Part shown: positions 43,185 to 50,705 of the stretch, one piece after another
Layout: the number at the start of each line of letters is the position of its first letter
Position numbering within the stretch: position 1 is the first letter of the stretch
Source of the DNA: Sphingomonadaceae bacterium
GTDB taxonomy: Bacteria > Pseudomonadota > Alphaproteobacteria > Sphingomonadales > Sphingomonadaceae
Length of the DNA stretch: 64,000 nucleotides
Reading direction: 5' to 3'
Assembly: GCA_024236195.1 (NCBI GenBank)
Contig: JACKKZ010000003.1
Coordinates: 558,001 to 622,000, forward strand
Position numbers and translations under genes: made by a program
The notes under the pieces: generated by a model
Database searches by the model: none
What the model saw: only the letters and a program-made list of their open reading frames with translations
What the model was told of the DNA's origin: nothing

Positions 43185-45293
43185 TTGCCCTCCCCCCTCG
43201 GTCTTCGCCTCGTCTCCGCTCCTGCCCCGCGCGGCGCATGGCGTCTCACCATGGTGGCGCTGCCGCTTCTGGCCATGCCCCAGGCGGCGCTGGCCGATGA
43301 CGCAAGCGGTGATGCGGCTCTTTCCCCGATCGTGGTCAATGGCGAGACCTATCGCATCGACGAGCCAGCCAGCACCAAGACCGGGACCCTGCTGCTCGAC
43401 ACCCCGCAATCGATCGCGGTGCTCCAGCGCGAGCAGCTCGACGATCAGGCAGTCGAACAACTCGGCGATGCCTTGCGCTATGTTCCCGGAGTCACGCTTG
43501 GCCAGGGCGAGGGGCACCGCGACCAGATCGTGCTGCGCGGCCAGTCCTCGACCGCGGATTTCTTCCTCGACGGTATGCGCGACGATGCGCAGTATTATCG
43601 TCCGCTCTACAATGTCGAACGGATCGAAGTGCTCAAGGGCGCCAACGCGCTGCTGTTCGGGCGCGGGGGTGGCGGCGGGATCGTCAACCGCGTTTCCAAA
43701 ACCGCCGATTCCGCCACCACGCGGCTGAGTGCTTCGGCGGGGGTCGACAGCTGGGGGGCGTGGTCAGCGGCCGCCGATGCCAATCAGCCGCTGGGCAGCG
43801 CCGCCGCGATCCGCCTCAATGCCACCTACGAGGAATTCGCCAACCACCGCGATCTCTATTCGGGCTCGTTCCTGGGTCTGGCTCCCACGATCAGCACCGC
43901 GCTGGGCGAAACCGGCACGCTGACCCTGGCTTACGAATACGATCGCGACCGGCGGGTTACCGACCGCGGTGTGCCTTCGCTCGGTGGAAGCCCGATCCGC
44001 GGTTATGATCGAACCTTTTTCGGTAGCGCCGAACTCAACCGCAGCAGCGTCGATGCCCACATCGCGCGGGCGCGATACGATCGGGAATTGGGGGGCGGGC
44101 TGACCCTTTCGCTGTCCGGGCTCTATGCCCATTATGACAAGTATTACGGCAATCTCCTTCCCTCCTCCGCCACCGCCACCACGGTTACGCTGACCGGCTA
44201 TGCCAGCTCCACCGTGCGCGACAACTGGATCGGCCAGGCCAACCTGGTGTGGAAGGGCAGCACCGGTGCCATTGGCCACACGCTGCTCGCCGGGATCGAG
44301 GGCGGCGACCAGACCACCGGTTCGGACCGCCGCACCGCGCTGTTCGGTACCGTCACCTCGGCCACGGTCTCCCTCGCCCGCACCCTCACCCTCCCAACCG
44401 CGCACTGGAGCGGAATTGAGCGGCAAACAAGCGCCAAGGCCCGGACCTGGTCGGCCTATGTCCAGGACCAGATCGAGCTGGCACCCTATCTCCAGCTGAT
44501 CGCGGGGATTCGCTTTGACCGCTTCGATATTGCCGCAACCAACCTGCTGACCTCCGCCCAGACCGCGCGGGCGGATTCGATGTGGTCGCCGCGCTTCGGG
44601 CTGATCCTCAAACCGCAGGCCAATATCTCGCTCTATGCCAGCTATGCCCGCAGCTTCCTGCCCCAATCGGGCGATCAGTTCACCACGCTCGACGCCAGCT
44701 ACCAGACGCTGGAACCCGAAGCGTTCCGCAACCTCGAGATCGGGGCAAAGTGGGATATTGCACCGGCGCTTTCCTTCAGCGCCGCGCTGTTCCAGGTCGA
44801 TCGCAACAATACCCGCGCCAACGATCCGCTGACCGGCAACCCGGTGCTGACCGGATCGAGCCGGGTGCGCGGGTTCGAGGCGTCGCTGGCCGGAAAGATC
44901 ACCCCCGATTGGCAGATCAGCCTGGGCTATACCCACCAGAGCGGAGAAATCCGCAGCACCACAACCGCAGCGCCCGCCGGACGCAAGCTTGACAAGCTGC
45001 CCTCCGATCAGTTCGCCGCCTGGACCCGCTATGATCTGACCAGCCGCCTGGGGCTGGGTCTGGGGCTGGTCCACCAGTCAAGCCAGTTCGCGACCATTTC
45101 CAACGCGGTGCGGCTGCCCGGCTTCACCCGGATCGACGCGGCGCTGTTCTACGATCTGAGCGATGCGGTGGCGATTCAGCTCAACATCGAAAACCTCACC
45201 GATACCAACTACTTCGCCAGCGCCCACACCGACAACAACATCGCTACCGGCGAACCCATCAATGCCCGGCTGACATTGCGGATGCGATTCTGA
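43185..45293 (+). CDS. TonB-dependent siderophore receptor
   Basis: A 702-residue outer-membrane receptor: signal peptide (residues about 1-38, ending 'PQAALAD'), plug domain ('PQSIAVLQREQLDDQAVEQL', 'VPGVTLGQGEGHRDQIVLRG', 'VERIEVLKGANALLFGRGGG'), then a 22-strand barrel ending 'ARLTLRMRF' with the terminal Phe needed for outer-membrane assembly. It is of the FhuE/Fiu/FcuA type that imports ferric siderophores. The TTG start has AAAAGGA 8 bp upstream. No siderophore synthesis genes are seen. It is convergent with the [2Fe-2S] gene, 3 bp apart. Confidence 0.93.
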   Translation: MPSPLGLRLVSAPAPRGAWRLTMVALPLLAMPQAALADDASGDAALSPIVVNGETYRIDEPASTKTGTLLLDTPQSIAVLQREQLDDQAVEQLGDALRYVPGVTLGQGEGHRDQIVLRGQSSTADFFLDGMRDDAQYYRPLYNVERIEVLKGANALLFGRGGGGGIVNRVSKTADSATTRLSASAGVDSWGAWSAAADANQPLGSAAAIRLNATYEEFANHRDLYSGSFLGLAPTISTALGETGTLTLAYEYDRDRRVTDRGVPSLGGSPIRGYDRTFFGSAELNRSSVDAHIARARYDRELGGGLTLSLSGLYAHYDKYYGNLLPSSATATTVTLTGYASSTVRDNWIGQANLVWKGSTGAIGHTLLAGIEGGDQTTGSDRRTALFGTVTSATVSLARTLTLPTAHWSGIERQTSAKARTWSAYVQDQIELAPYLQLIAGIRFDRFDIAATNLLTSAQTARADSMWSPRFGLILKPQANISLYASYARSFLPQSGDQFTTLDASYQTLEPEAFRNLEIGAKWDIAPALSFSAALFQVDRNNTRANDPLTGNPVLTGSSRVRGFEASLAGKITPDWQISLGYTHQSGEIRSTTTAAPAGRKLDKLPSDQFAAWTRYDLTSRLGLGLGLVHQSSQFATISNAVRLPGFTRIDAALFYDLSDAVAIQLNIENLTDTNYFASAHTDNNIATGEPINARLTLRMRF

Positions 45294-45296
45294 TCG

Positions 45297-45833
45297 CTAT
45301 TCAGCCTTCATAGCCGGCACCGCGCGCACCGCATCTTCCGGGCTGAGTCCGGGCGGCGGCGCGGCGGCGATGGTTTCGATGCGGCGCATCACCCGCCCGG
45401 CGCGCTGGATCGCGCGGACCAGCCGCGGATAGACCCCGCACCGGCACAGGTTGGGCACTGCGGCAATGATATCCTCCGCCGTGGGATCGGCATTGCGCGC
45501 CAACAGCGCGGCCGCCGCGATGGCGATGCCCGGCGTGCAGAACCCGCACTGGATCGCCTGTTCGGCCACCAGCGCCTGTTGCACCGGGTGCGAACGATCG
45601 GGCGAAAGCCCCTCGATCGTGGTCACGCTGCGCCCTTCGGCCTCACCCAGGGTGATGAGGCAACTGCGCAGCGCCTGGCCATCGACCAGCACCATGCAGG
45701 CCCCGCAATCGCCCGCGCCGCAGCCGTATTTGGTCCCGGTCAGATTGGCGCCATCGCGCAGCGCCCACAGCAGCGGGGTTTGCGGATCCATCCGCACTTC
45801 AAGCGCACGCTGGTTGATCGTCAGTCGCGCCAT
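45297..45833 (-). CDS. [2Fe-2S] small subunit of a xanthine-dehydrogenase-type hydroxylase, orphan
   Basis: A 178-residue protein with two [2Fe-2S] domains: a plant-ferredoxin-like set 'YGCGAGDCGACMVLVDGQ' with a further Cys in 'LRSC', and an all-helical set 'QCGFCTPG' and 'NLCRCGVYPRLV'. This is the small subunit of molybdenum hydroxylases (IorA/CoxS/xanthine dehydrogenase). No large molybdopterin subunit or maturation gene is adjacent, so its partner must be elsewhere or it is an isolated electron carrier. It overlaps the end of the aldolase gene by 13 bp, so the two are co-transcribed. Confidence 0.88.
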   Translation of the reverse strand: MARLTINQRALEVRMDPQTPLLWALRDGANLTGTKYGCGAGDCGACMVLVDGQALRSCLITLGEAEGRSVTTIEGLSPDRSHPVQQALVAEQAIQCGFCTPGIAIAAAALLARNADPTAEDIIAAVPNLCRCGVYPRLVRAIQRAGRVMRRIETIAAAPPPGLSPEDAVRAVPAMKAE

Positions 45834-46585
45834 GAACGGTCGGTCTTGTCGATCCGGCGCACCCAGGCGTCGAAGTCCGCGCCGCCGGGCTGGTGGCCGG
45901 GAACGTGGGCTTCGTGCAGATCGCGGTGGTGCACCGCCACAACCTCGTCGGAAACCACCACGGGCTTGCCCGCAGCCATGGTTGCCAGCTGCACCTCGCA
46001 GGCGCGCTGCAAGGCCCAGTGCATCACGAAGATCTCGGGGATCGAACGCCCGAGGATCACCGGGCCGTGGTTCCTGAGCATCAGCACGCGGTTGTCGCCA
46101 AGGTTCTTCAGCAGCCGCTCACCCTCTTCGGCGCGGACGGTGATCCCCTCGAAATCGTGATAGGAAATCCGCCCGGCGAAGTTGCAGGCATAGAAGTTCA
46201 CCGGCTGCAACCCGCCCTCAAGGCTGCACACCGCCATCGTCGCGGTGGTGTGGGTATGCACGATTGCTTCCGCCCAGGGCACGTGGCGGTGGAAATAGGA
46301 ATGCTGGACAAAGCCCGCCTTGTTGACCGGATAGGGGCTGCCATCCAGGGTGTTGCCCTCGATATCGATCTTGACCAGGTTGCTCGCGCAGACCTCGGAA
46401 TAAAGCAGGCCATAGGGGTTGATAAGGAAGGCCCCCTCCTCGCCCGGCACCTTGACCGAGATGTGGTTGTAGATCGATTCGCTCCACCCCAGCATGTCGA
46501 AGATGCGATAGCAGGCGGCGAGTTCCAGCCGCGCATTCCATTCCGCTGCACTGCAGCTCTCTGCCATCTTTGCCTGCGTTGCCAT
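45821..46585 (-). CDS. Class II aldolase/adducin family protein
   Basis: A 254-residue protein of the aldolase II/adducin fold. The Zn-binding 'IVHTHTTATMAV' and 'RNHGPVILGR' motifs are seen, and 'FLINPYGLLYSEVCASNLVK' fits the family. Members include L-fuculose-phosphate aldolase and decarboxylases; substrate here unknown. Start 46585 has GGAGAG 9 bp upstream; the frame reaches 46849 but that part has no support. It is divergent from the first cupin, with a 197 bp promoter gap, and its end overlaps the [2Fe-2S] gene. Confidence 0.88.
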   Translation of the reverse strand: MATQAKMAESCSAAEWNARLELAACYRIFDMLGWSESIYNHISVKVPGEEGAFLINPYGLLYSEVCASNLVKIDIEGNTLDGSPYPVNKAGFVQHSYFHRHVPWAEAIVHTHTTATMAVCSLEGGLQPVNFYACNFAGRISYHDFEGITVRAEEGERLLKNLGDNRVLMLRNHGPVILGRSIPEIFVMHWALQRACEVQLATMAAGKPVVVSDEVVAVHHRDLHEAHVPGHQPGGADFDAWVRRIDKTDRSWRD

Positions 46586-46781
46586 TGCCGTCTCTCCAGG
46601 ATGCTGTGTCGTTGTCCTGCCTATCGCATGGGATAGATGCCTGCGACAAGGCGTGACAGGCACGATCCGACACGATAATAGTAAGTGAGACATACAAACT
46701 GCCAGCAGAGCAGTTGAGTCGGATTCACTCGCCTTCCCCGCGACAAGGTGGCGCAGGGCGGCATGGGAAAGGACCAGACAG

Positions 46782-47321
46782 ATGGCAACCAGCGCGAAAG
46801 CTCCTCCTTCAGACGTGGCGGAAATCGTCGATGTCGGCTTTGAATACACCCACCTCGTCGAACGGCTGAGCCCCGGCGGGCGCTATATTGACGCGCAGAG
46901 CGACGTCGATAGCCCGTGGGTTCCCTTCGGTGACAATGCCGCGATCAAGCACCTTGCTTTCGACGTGCGCCAAAACCTGTTTTCCAACATACTGTGGGTG
47001 AAGAAGCCGGGTGCCATCGGCACACACCTCCATCGCGGCACCATCACCATGGTCTGCCTCGAAGGCAGTGTGCGCTACCTCGAATATGACTGGGTGGCGA
47101 CGCCGGGCGGGCTGATCCTCGAGACGCCGGGTGAGAGCCACACGCTGGTCACCGACCATCCCGATGGCTGCAAGCTGTTCGGCTGGATGCAGGGGCCGAT
47201 CGAATTCTACAATGCCGATGCCAGCCACGCGATGACAGCTGATGTGTGGTGGTATATCGACCACTATGAAAGCTACTGCAAAGAAAACGGCATCGCCATC
47301 AATCCCAAGCTCTACGTCTGA
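46782..47321 (+). CDS. Cupin, 2,4'-dihydroxyacetophenone dioxygenase family (1)
   Basis: A 179-residue single-domain cupin. The putative iron ligands are His82 and His84 ('GTHLHRGT') and His120 ('ESHTLVT'), the three-His pattern of 2,4'-dihydroxyacetophenone dioxygenase (DAD, about 177 residues), which cleaves the aryl ketone to 4-hydroxybenzoate and formate. 'DSPWVPFGDNAAIKHLAFDV' is shared with the next gene. The substrate is not proved. AAAGGA lies before the ATG. It heads a run of four plus-strand genes that resembles a catabolic operon. Confidence 0.82.
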   Translation: MATSAKAPPSDVAEIVDVGFEYTHLVERLSPGGRYIDAQSDVDSPWVPFGDNAAIKHLAFDVRQNLFSNILWVKKPGAIGTHLHRGTITMVCLEGSVRYLEYDWVATPGGLILETPGESHTLVTDHPDGCKLFGWMQGPIEFYNADASHAMTADVWWYIDHYESYCKENGIAINPKLYV

Positions 47322-47332
47322 GGAGGCCCGCC

Positions 47333-47866
47333 ATGGCTACCATGTCTGCACCGCCCTCCGGCGCGTACAAGATCGTCGATGTCGCTGAACCCTATGGCCA
47401 TTTGATCAAGGCCCGCGGGCTGGACGGCACCTATGTCGGCAAGTCGGAAGAAGAGAGCCCATGGGTCCCCTTTGGTGACAACGCCGCCATCCGCCATCTC
47501 GCGTTCGATGTCCGCCAGAATGTCTATTGCAATATCCTCTGGATCAAGTCGCCCGGCGTGATCGGCACCCACAAGCATCGCGGCCCGGTCTGGGCGGTGG
47601 GGCTGGAAGGGACCTTCCGCTACCTCGAATATAACTGGGTGTGTGGCCCCGGCGAATTCATCACCGAAACCCCCGGCACCGCGCATACGCTGGTGACGGA
47701 CGATCCCGACGGGATGAAGGCGCTGTTCTGGATGCAGGGCGCGAACGAGTTCTATGACGAGAACGGCAATTTCGTCGAAACGCTCGATGTCTGGTGGTTC
47801 ATGAACCACTATGAAAGCTACTGCAAAGAGCACGGGCTGGAGATCAACCAGCAGCTCTATATCTGA
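47333..47866 (+). CDS. Cupin, 2,4'-dihydroxyacetophenone dioxygenase family (2)
   Basis: A 177-residue paralogue of the gene before it, 12 bp downstream with GAGGAGG 6-11 bp before its ATG. Ligands His80 and His82 ('GTHKHRGP') and His118 ('TAHTLVT') are conserved. The pair shares the core block 'SPWVPFGDNAAI.HLAFDV' but differs at the N-terminus and around the ligand loop (LHRGTITMV versus KHRGPVWAV), so this is an old tandem duplication, not a recent one. They could form a heteromer or act on different substrates. Confidence 0.82.
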   Translation: MATMSAPPSGAYKIVDVAEPYGHLIKARGLDGTYVGKSEEESPWVPFGDNAAIRHLAFDVRQNVYCNILWIKSPGVIGTHKHRGPVWAVGLEGTFRYLEYNWVCGPGEFITETPGTAHTLVTDDPDGMKALFWMQGANEFYDENGNFVETLDVWWFMNHYESYCKEHGLEINQQLYI

Positions 47867-47882
47867 CGAGAATGATGCTCAT

Positions 47883-47976
47883 CGTCATTGCGAGGAGCAA
47901 AGCGACGAAGCAATCCAGGGCTGCAGAGCCTGCCGCTCTGGATTGCCGCGCGACCTTTGGGTCGCTCGCAATGACG
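47883..47976. repeat. GTCATTGCGAG hairpin repeat, copy 1
   Basis: A 94 bp element bounded by CGTCATTGCGAG (47883-47894) and its inverse CTCGCAATGACG (47965-47976), with GCAATCCAG...CTCTGGATTGC inside. This 'CGTCATTGCGAG' palindrome is a dispersed repeat known in many Alphaproteobacteria. It lies between the second cupin and the SDR gene. Confidence 0.85.
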
Positions 47977-47997
47977 AGTGCATAATCGGAGGTTTAC

Positions 47998-48864
47998 ATG
48001 ACCAATCCCAAAACACTCGACCAGTTCGACATTTCCGGCCGTTCCGGCCTCGTCACCGGGGCCGCATCGGGCATTGGCCTCGCCTATGCTGAAGTGCTGG
48101 CCGAAGCAGGCGCGAAGGTCACACTGACTGATATTGACGGGGAAGGCGCCGAACGCGAAGCCGCCCGCCTGCGCGAGGCTGGCTATGAAGCGCGCAGCGC
48201 CAGGGCCGATGTGCGCAATCTCGATGAAGTCGCCGCTGCCTTTGACGGGCATGTGGAGGCCTTTGGCGGCTGCGACATCGCCTTTGCCAATGCCGGCCTC
48301 GACGTCGGCAATGGCTTCTGGACGCCGAATGACAAGCGCAACCCCGATGGCCAGCTCGACGTCTATGACCCGGAGCGCTGGAACACCTCCATCGGCATCA
48401 ATCTGACCGGCGTGTTTCACACCGTGCGCGAGGCGGCGCGGGTGATGAAGGGCAATGAAGGGCGCGGAGGTCGCCGCGGCGGCTCCATCGTCATCACCAG
48501 CTCCAACGCGGCGGAAGTGAACGAGGCAATCGTCGGCGTGCCCTATATGGCGGCCAAGGCCGGAGTGAAGCATTTCATGCGCCACGCCGCGCTGGAACTC
48601 GCCGCATTTGGCATCCGCGTAAACGCCATCGCCCCCGGCCCCTTCGTCACCAATATTGGCGATGGCTGGGTGAAGAAGAACCCGCAGGCGAAGAAGGCGT
48701 GGGACGAGCTGTGCCCGCTCGGCAAGATGGCGGAAACCTATCAGATCAAGCCGCTCGCTTTGCTGCTCGCCAGCGACGCAGGCAGCTATATGACCGGCAG
48801 CCATGTGATGATCGACGGCGGGATGCAGCTCGGCCCGATCAAGCCGCTGGTGTTTGAGGATTGA
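47998..48864 (+). CDS. SDR family oxidoreductase
   Basis: A 288-residue short-chain dehydrogenase: 'GLVTGAASGIGLAYAEVLAE' (TGxxxGIG cofactor motif), 'FANAGLDVG', catalytic Ser in 'IVITSSNAAEVN', 'VPYMAAKAGVKH' (YxxxK) and 'INAIAPGPFVTN'. It oxidises a secondary alcohol or reduces a ketone with NAD(P). GGAGG is 6-10 bp before the ATG at 47998. It is flanked on both sides by copies of one repeat family. Confidence 0.93.
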   Translation: MTNPKTLDQFDISGRSGLVTGAASGIGLAYAEVLAEAGAKVTLTDIDGEGAEREAARLREAGYEARSARADVRNLDEVAAAFDGHVEAFGGCDIAFANAGLDVGNGFWTPNDKRNPDGQLDVYDPERWNTSIGINLTGVFHTVREAARVMKGNEGRGGRRGGSIVITSSNAAEVNEAIVGVPYMAAKAGVKHFMRHAALELAAFGIRVNAIAPGPFVTNIGDGWVKKNPQAKKAWDELCPLGKMAETYQIKPLALLLASDAGSYMTGSHVMIDGGMQLGPIKPLVFED

Positions 48865-48874
48865 TCCCTAACCT

Positions 48875-48971
48875 CGTCATTGCGAGCCCGGCCTTGCGCC
48901 GGGAGAAGCAATCGAGCGCGGCACCGGGCAACACTGGATTGCCGCGTCGGCTTCGCCTCCTCGCAATGACG
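48875..48971. repeat. GTCATTGCGAG hairpin repeat, copy 2
   Basis: A 97 bp element with the same ends as copy 1 (CGTCATTGCGAG at 48875-48886 and CTCGCAATGACG at 48960-48971) but a different middle (GCCCGGCCTTGCGCCGGG hairpin instead of GAGCAAAGCGACG). It lies between the SDR and the alcohol dehydrogenase gene. Confidence 0.85.
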
Positions 48972-48999
48972 ATAGCTGGAACGACAGAAAGGTAGCCCA

Positions 49000-50001
49000 A
49001 TGAGAGCCGTCACCTTCCAGGGCCTGCACACGCCGCTCGCTTTCGAAAACATCCCCGATCCGCAGCCCGATGCGGGCGAGCTGGTGGTCAAGGTGGGCCG
49101 CTGCGGCATTTGCGGCAGTGATTTGCACATGACCGAAGACGCCGCCTATGGCTGCCAGAAGGGCGATGTGCTGGGGCATGAATTCGCCGGCGAAGTGGTG
49201 GAAGTGGGCAGCACAGTCAGCGCCTACAAGCCGGGCGATCTCGTCTCCGTCATTCCGCTGGTCAGCTGCGGCACCTGCGAGGCCTGCCGCAAGGGCACAG
49301 TGCAATGGTGCGAACAATTCGGCCTGCAAGGCGGCGGTTATGCCGAATATGCCAAGACCCGCCCCAACCAATGCGTGAAGCTGCCGACAGACGTGAGTCT
49401 CGCCGATGGCGCGATTATCGAGCCGCTGGCGGTCGCGCTCCATGGGGTGAACCTGTCCGGCATGACAACAGGTGAACGGGTGCTGGTGCTGGGCGCCGGT
49501 CCCATCGGCCTCGCCACTGCCTTCTGGGCCAAGCGCTATGGCGCAGCGAAAGTGGTGGTGCAGGACATTGCCGACCACCAGCGCGAACGGGCGCTCTCCA
49601 TGGGTGCGGATGGTTTCGTGGTCGATCCGGCCGACCCGGTCGGCAGCGCCGAACGCGCGCTGGGCGGCAAGGCAGACGTGGTTTTTGAATGCGTCGGCAT
49701 CCCCGGCCTGATCGCGCAGGCGGTTGATCAGGTCCGCAATGACGGCACGATCCTGCTGCTGGGCCTGTGCACCAAACCCGATACTTTCAACAGCTTCGCC
49801 ATGCTGAGCAAGCAAGTGCGGCTCATCACCAGCGCCTTCTTCACCGTGCAGGAATATGAAGCCGCGCTGGCCGCACTCGAAAGCGGCTCTGCCGAACCGC
49901 GCGCGCTGGTAACGGACACGATCACGCTGGACGATACGCCCACCGTGTTCGAGGGGCTGAAACAACGGACGGCGCAGTGCAAGGTGCTGATCGCGCCTTA
50001 G
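49000..50001 (+). CDS. Zinc-dependent alcohol dehydrogenase (MDR superfamily)
   Basis: A 333-residue medium-chain dehydrogenase. Catalytic-zinc text 'GRCGICGSDLHM' and 'GHEFAGEVVEVG', structural-zinc cysteines in 'SCGTCEACRKGTVQWCE' (CxxCxxCx7C) and the nucleotide motif 'VLGAGPIGLATAFWAK'. It is of the threonine/2,3-butanediol dehydrogenase type; substrate unknown. AAAGGTAG is just upstream of the ATG. It ends the cupin-cupin-SDR-ADH run. Confidence 0.93.
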   Translation: MRAVTFQGLHTPLAFENIPDPQPDAGELVVKVGRCGICGSDLHMTEDAAYGCQKGDVLGHEFAGEVVEVGSTVSAYKPGDLVSVIPLVSCGTCEACRKGTVQWCEQFGLQGGGYAEYAKTRPNQCVKLPTDVSLADGAIIEPLAVALHGVNLSGMTTGERVLVLGAGPIGLATAFWAKRYGAAKVVVQDIADHQRERALSMGADGFVVDPADPVGSAERALGGKADVVFECVGIPGLIAQAVDQVRNDGTILLLGLCTKPDTFNSFAMLSKQVRLITSAFFTVQEYEAALAALESGSAEPRALVTDTITLDDTPTVFEGLKQRTAQCKVLIAP

Positions 50002-50010
50002 ATGCCTATG

Positions 50011-50131
50011 CTTTCTCCGCTTTAGGGGAGAGATACGCAGGCTTGGTGCGGAGCACCGAGCCGGAGTTGAGAGGGGAATGGCGCGGTGCTTTCCCCCTCT
50101 CCCAACCCTCTCCCATGAAGGGGAGAGGGCT
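50011..50131. repeat. Hairpin repeat, variant of the GGGGAGGGG family
   Basis: About 120 bp with the same layout as the elements at 20493-20622 and 50300-50463 but with GAGAGG instead of GAGGGG: CTCCGCTTTAGGGGAGAG at its left, TTGAGAGGGGAATGG in the centre and CTCTCCCATGAAGGGGAGAG at its right. Related by layout rather than close identity. Confidence 0.55.
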
Positions 50132-50154
50132 ATAGGCACCACTCCCTCGACCCC

Positions 50155-50249
50155 GTCACCCCGGCCCCCGAGCCAGGGTCCCGCTTTTCTTCGAGGCACG
50201 GCGCTTCGCCGCAAGTCAAGCTGGACCCCGGATCAAGTCCGGGGTGACG
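50155..50249. repeat. GTCACCCCGG / CCGGGGTGAC inverted repeat
   Basis: About 95 bp running from GTCACCCCGG (50155) to CCGGGGTGACG (ending 50249), with 'GGACCCCGGATCAAGTCCGG' inside as a nearly perfect palindrome. This 'TGGACCCCGGATCAAGTCCGGGGTGACG' text is common between alphaproteobacterial genes (written here in two parts in sense). Confidence 0.7.
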
Positions 50250-50299
50250 TAAGAGATGGGGTAGAGATGGAGGTAAACGGCAGAATTCGGACACTTCCA

Positions 50300-50463
50300 G
50301 CCCCTCCCCTTCAGGGGAGGGGCTGCGAGACTTGGGCCTGCGCAGCAGGACCTAGTCGCAGCGGGGTGGGGGTTGTGGGGCGGGCGCAGTGCTATCCTAC
50401 GACCCCCACCCCAACCCCTCCCCTGGAAGCGCAGCTGTGCGCAGCACAACGGGAGGGGCTTTG
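50300..50463. repeat. Dispersed GGGGAGGGG hairpin repeat, copy 2
   Basis: About 160 bp running from CCCCTCCCCTTCAGGGGAGG to GGGAGGGGCTTTGA, with the inner words GAGACTTGG and CTAGTCGCAGCGGGGTGGGG shared with copy 1 at 20.5-20.6 kb. The right part carries an extra GCGCAGCTGTGCGCAGCACAAC segment. It is the third of three elements filling the 700 bp gap between 50001 and 50706. Confidence 0.7.
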
Positions 50464-50556
50464 ACCTCTCGCCCCAAACGATTTTCCTACACGCCCCAAA
50501 CCTGCCATGGATCGCCTCCCCGCCAACGCGCTCGTGCAGCGTTTTCTCCTTAGGAG

Positions 50557-50624
50557 GTGTAACCCTGCCCACAATCACCAACCCCTTGAAATTGCATGCC
50601 TCACGCTGCTCAACAGGGTTACAC
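50557..50624. repeat. Perfect 11-bp inverted repeat upstream of the MATE gene
   Basis: GTGTAACCCTG (50557-50567) and CAGGGTTACAC (50614-50624) are perfect inverses 46 bp apart, 80-150 bp before the MATE start. The right arm is followed by TGTGTCACCTTTGTCACCCTG. It could be a regulator site or the arms of another repeat. The remainder of 50470-50706 shows no gene. Confidence 0.5.
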
Positions 50625-50705
50625 TGTGTCACCTTTGTCACCCTGTAGGGCAGAGCAGGTTTTTCCTGCTTCCCCCGCCTTGCGCCCACGGCTAACGCAG
50701 CTGCA

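Noticed and set aside
46586..46849. Extension of the aldolase to 46849
   Set aside because: It would overlap the start of the divergent cupin, and GGAGAG sits correctly before 46585.
47883..48971. A composite transposon carrying the SDR gene
   Set aside because: The flanking repeats are short hairpins without transposase, and no target duplication was seen; they are better called dispersed repeats.
48877..50214. A 445-residue minus-strand frame across the alcohol dehydrogenase and repeats
   Set aside because: It runs through repeat DNA and antisense to the zinc ADH; no motif.
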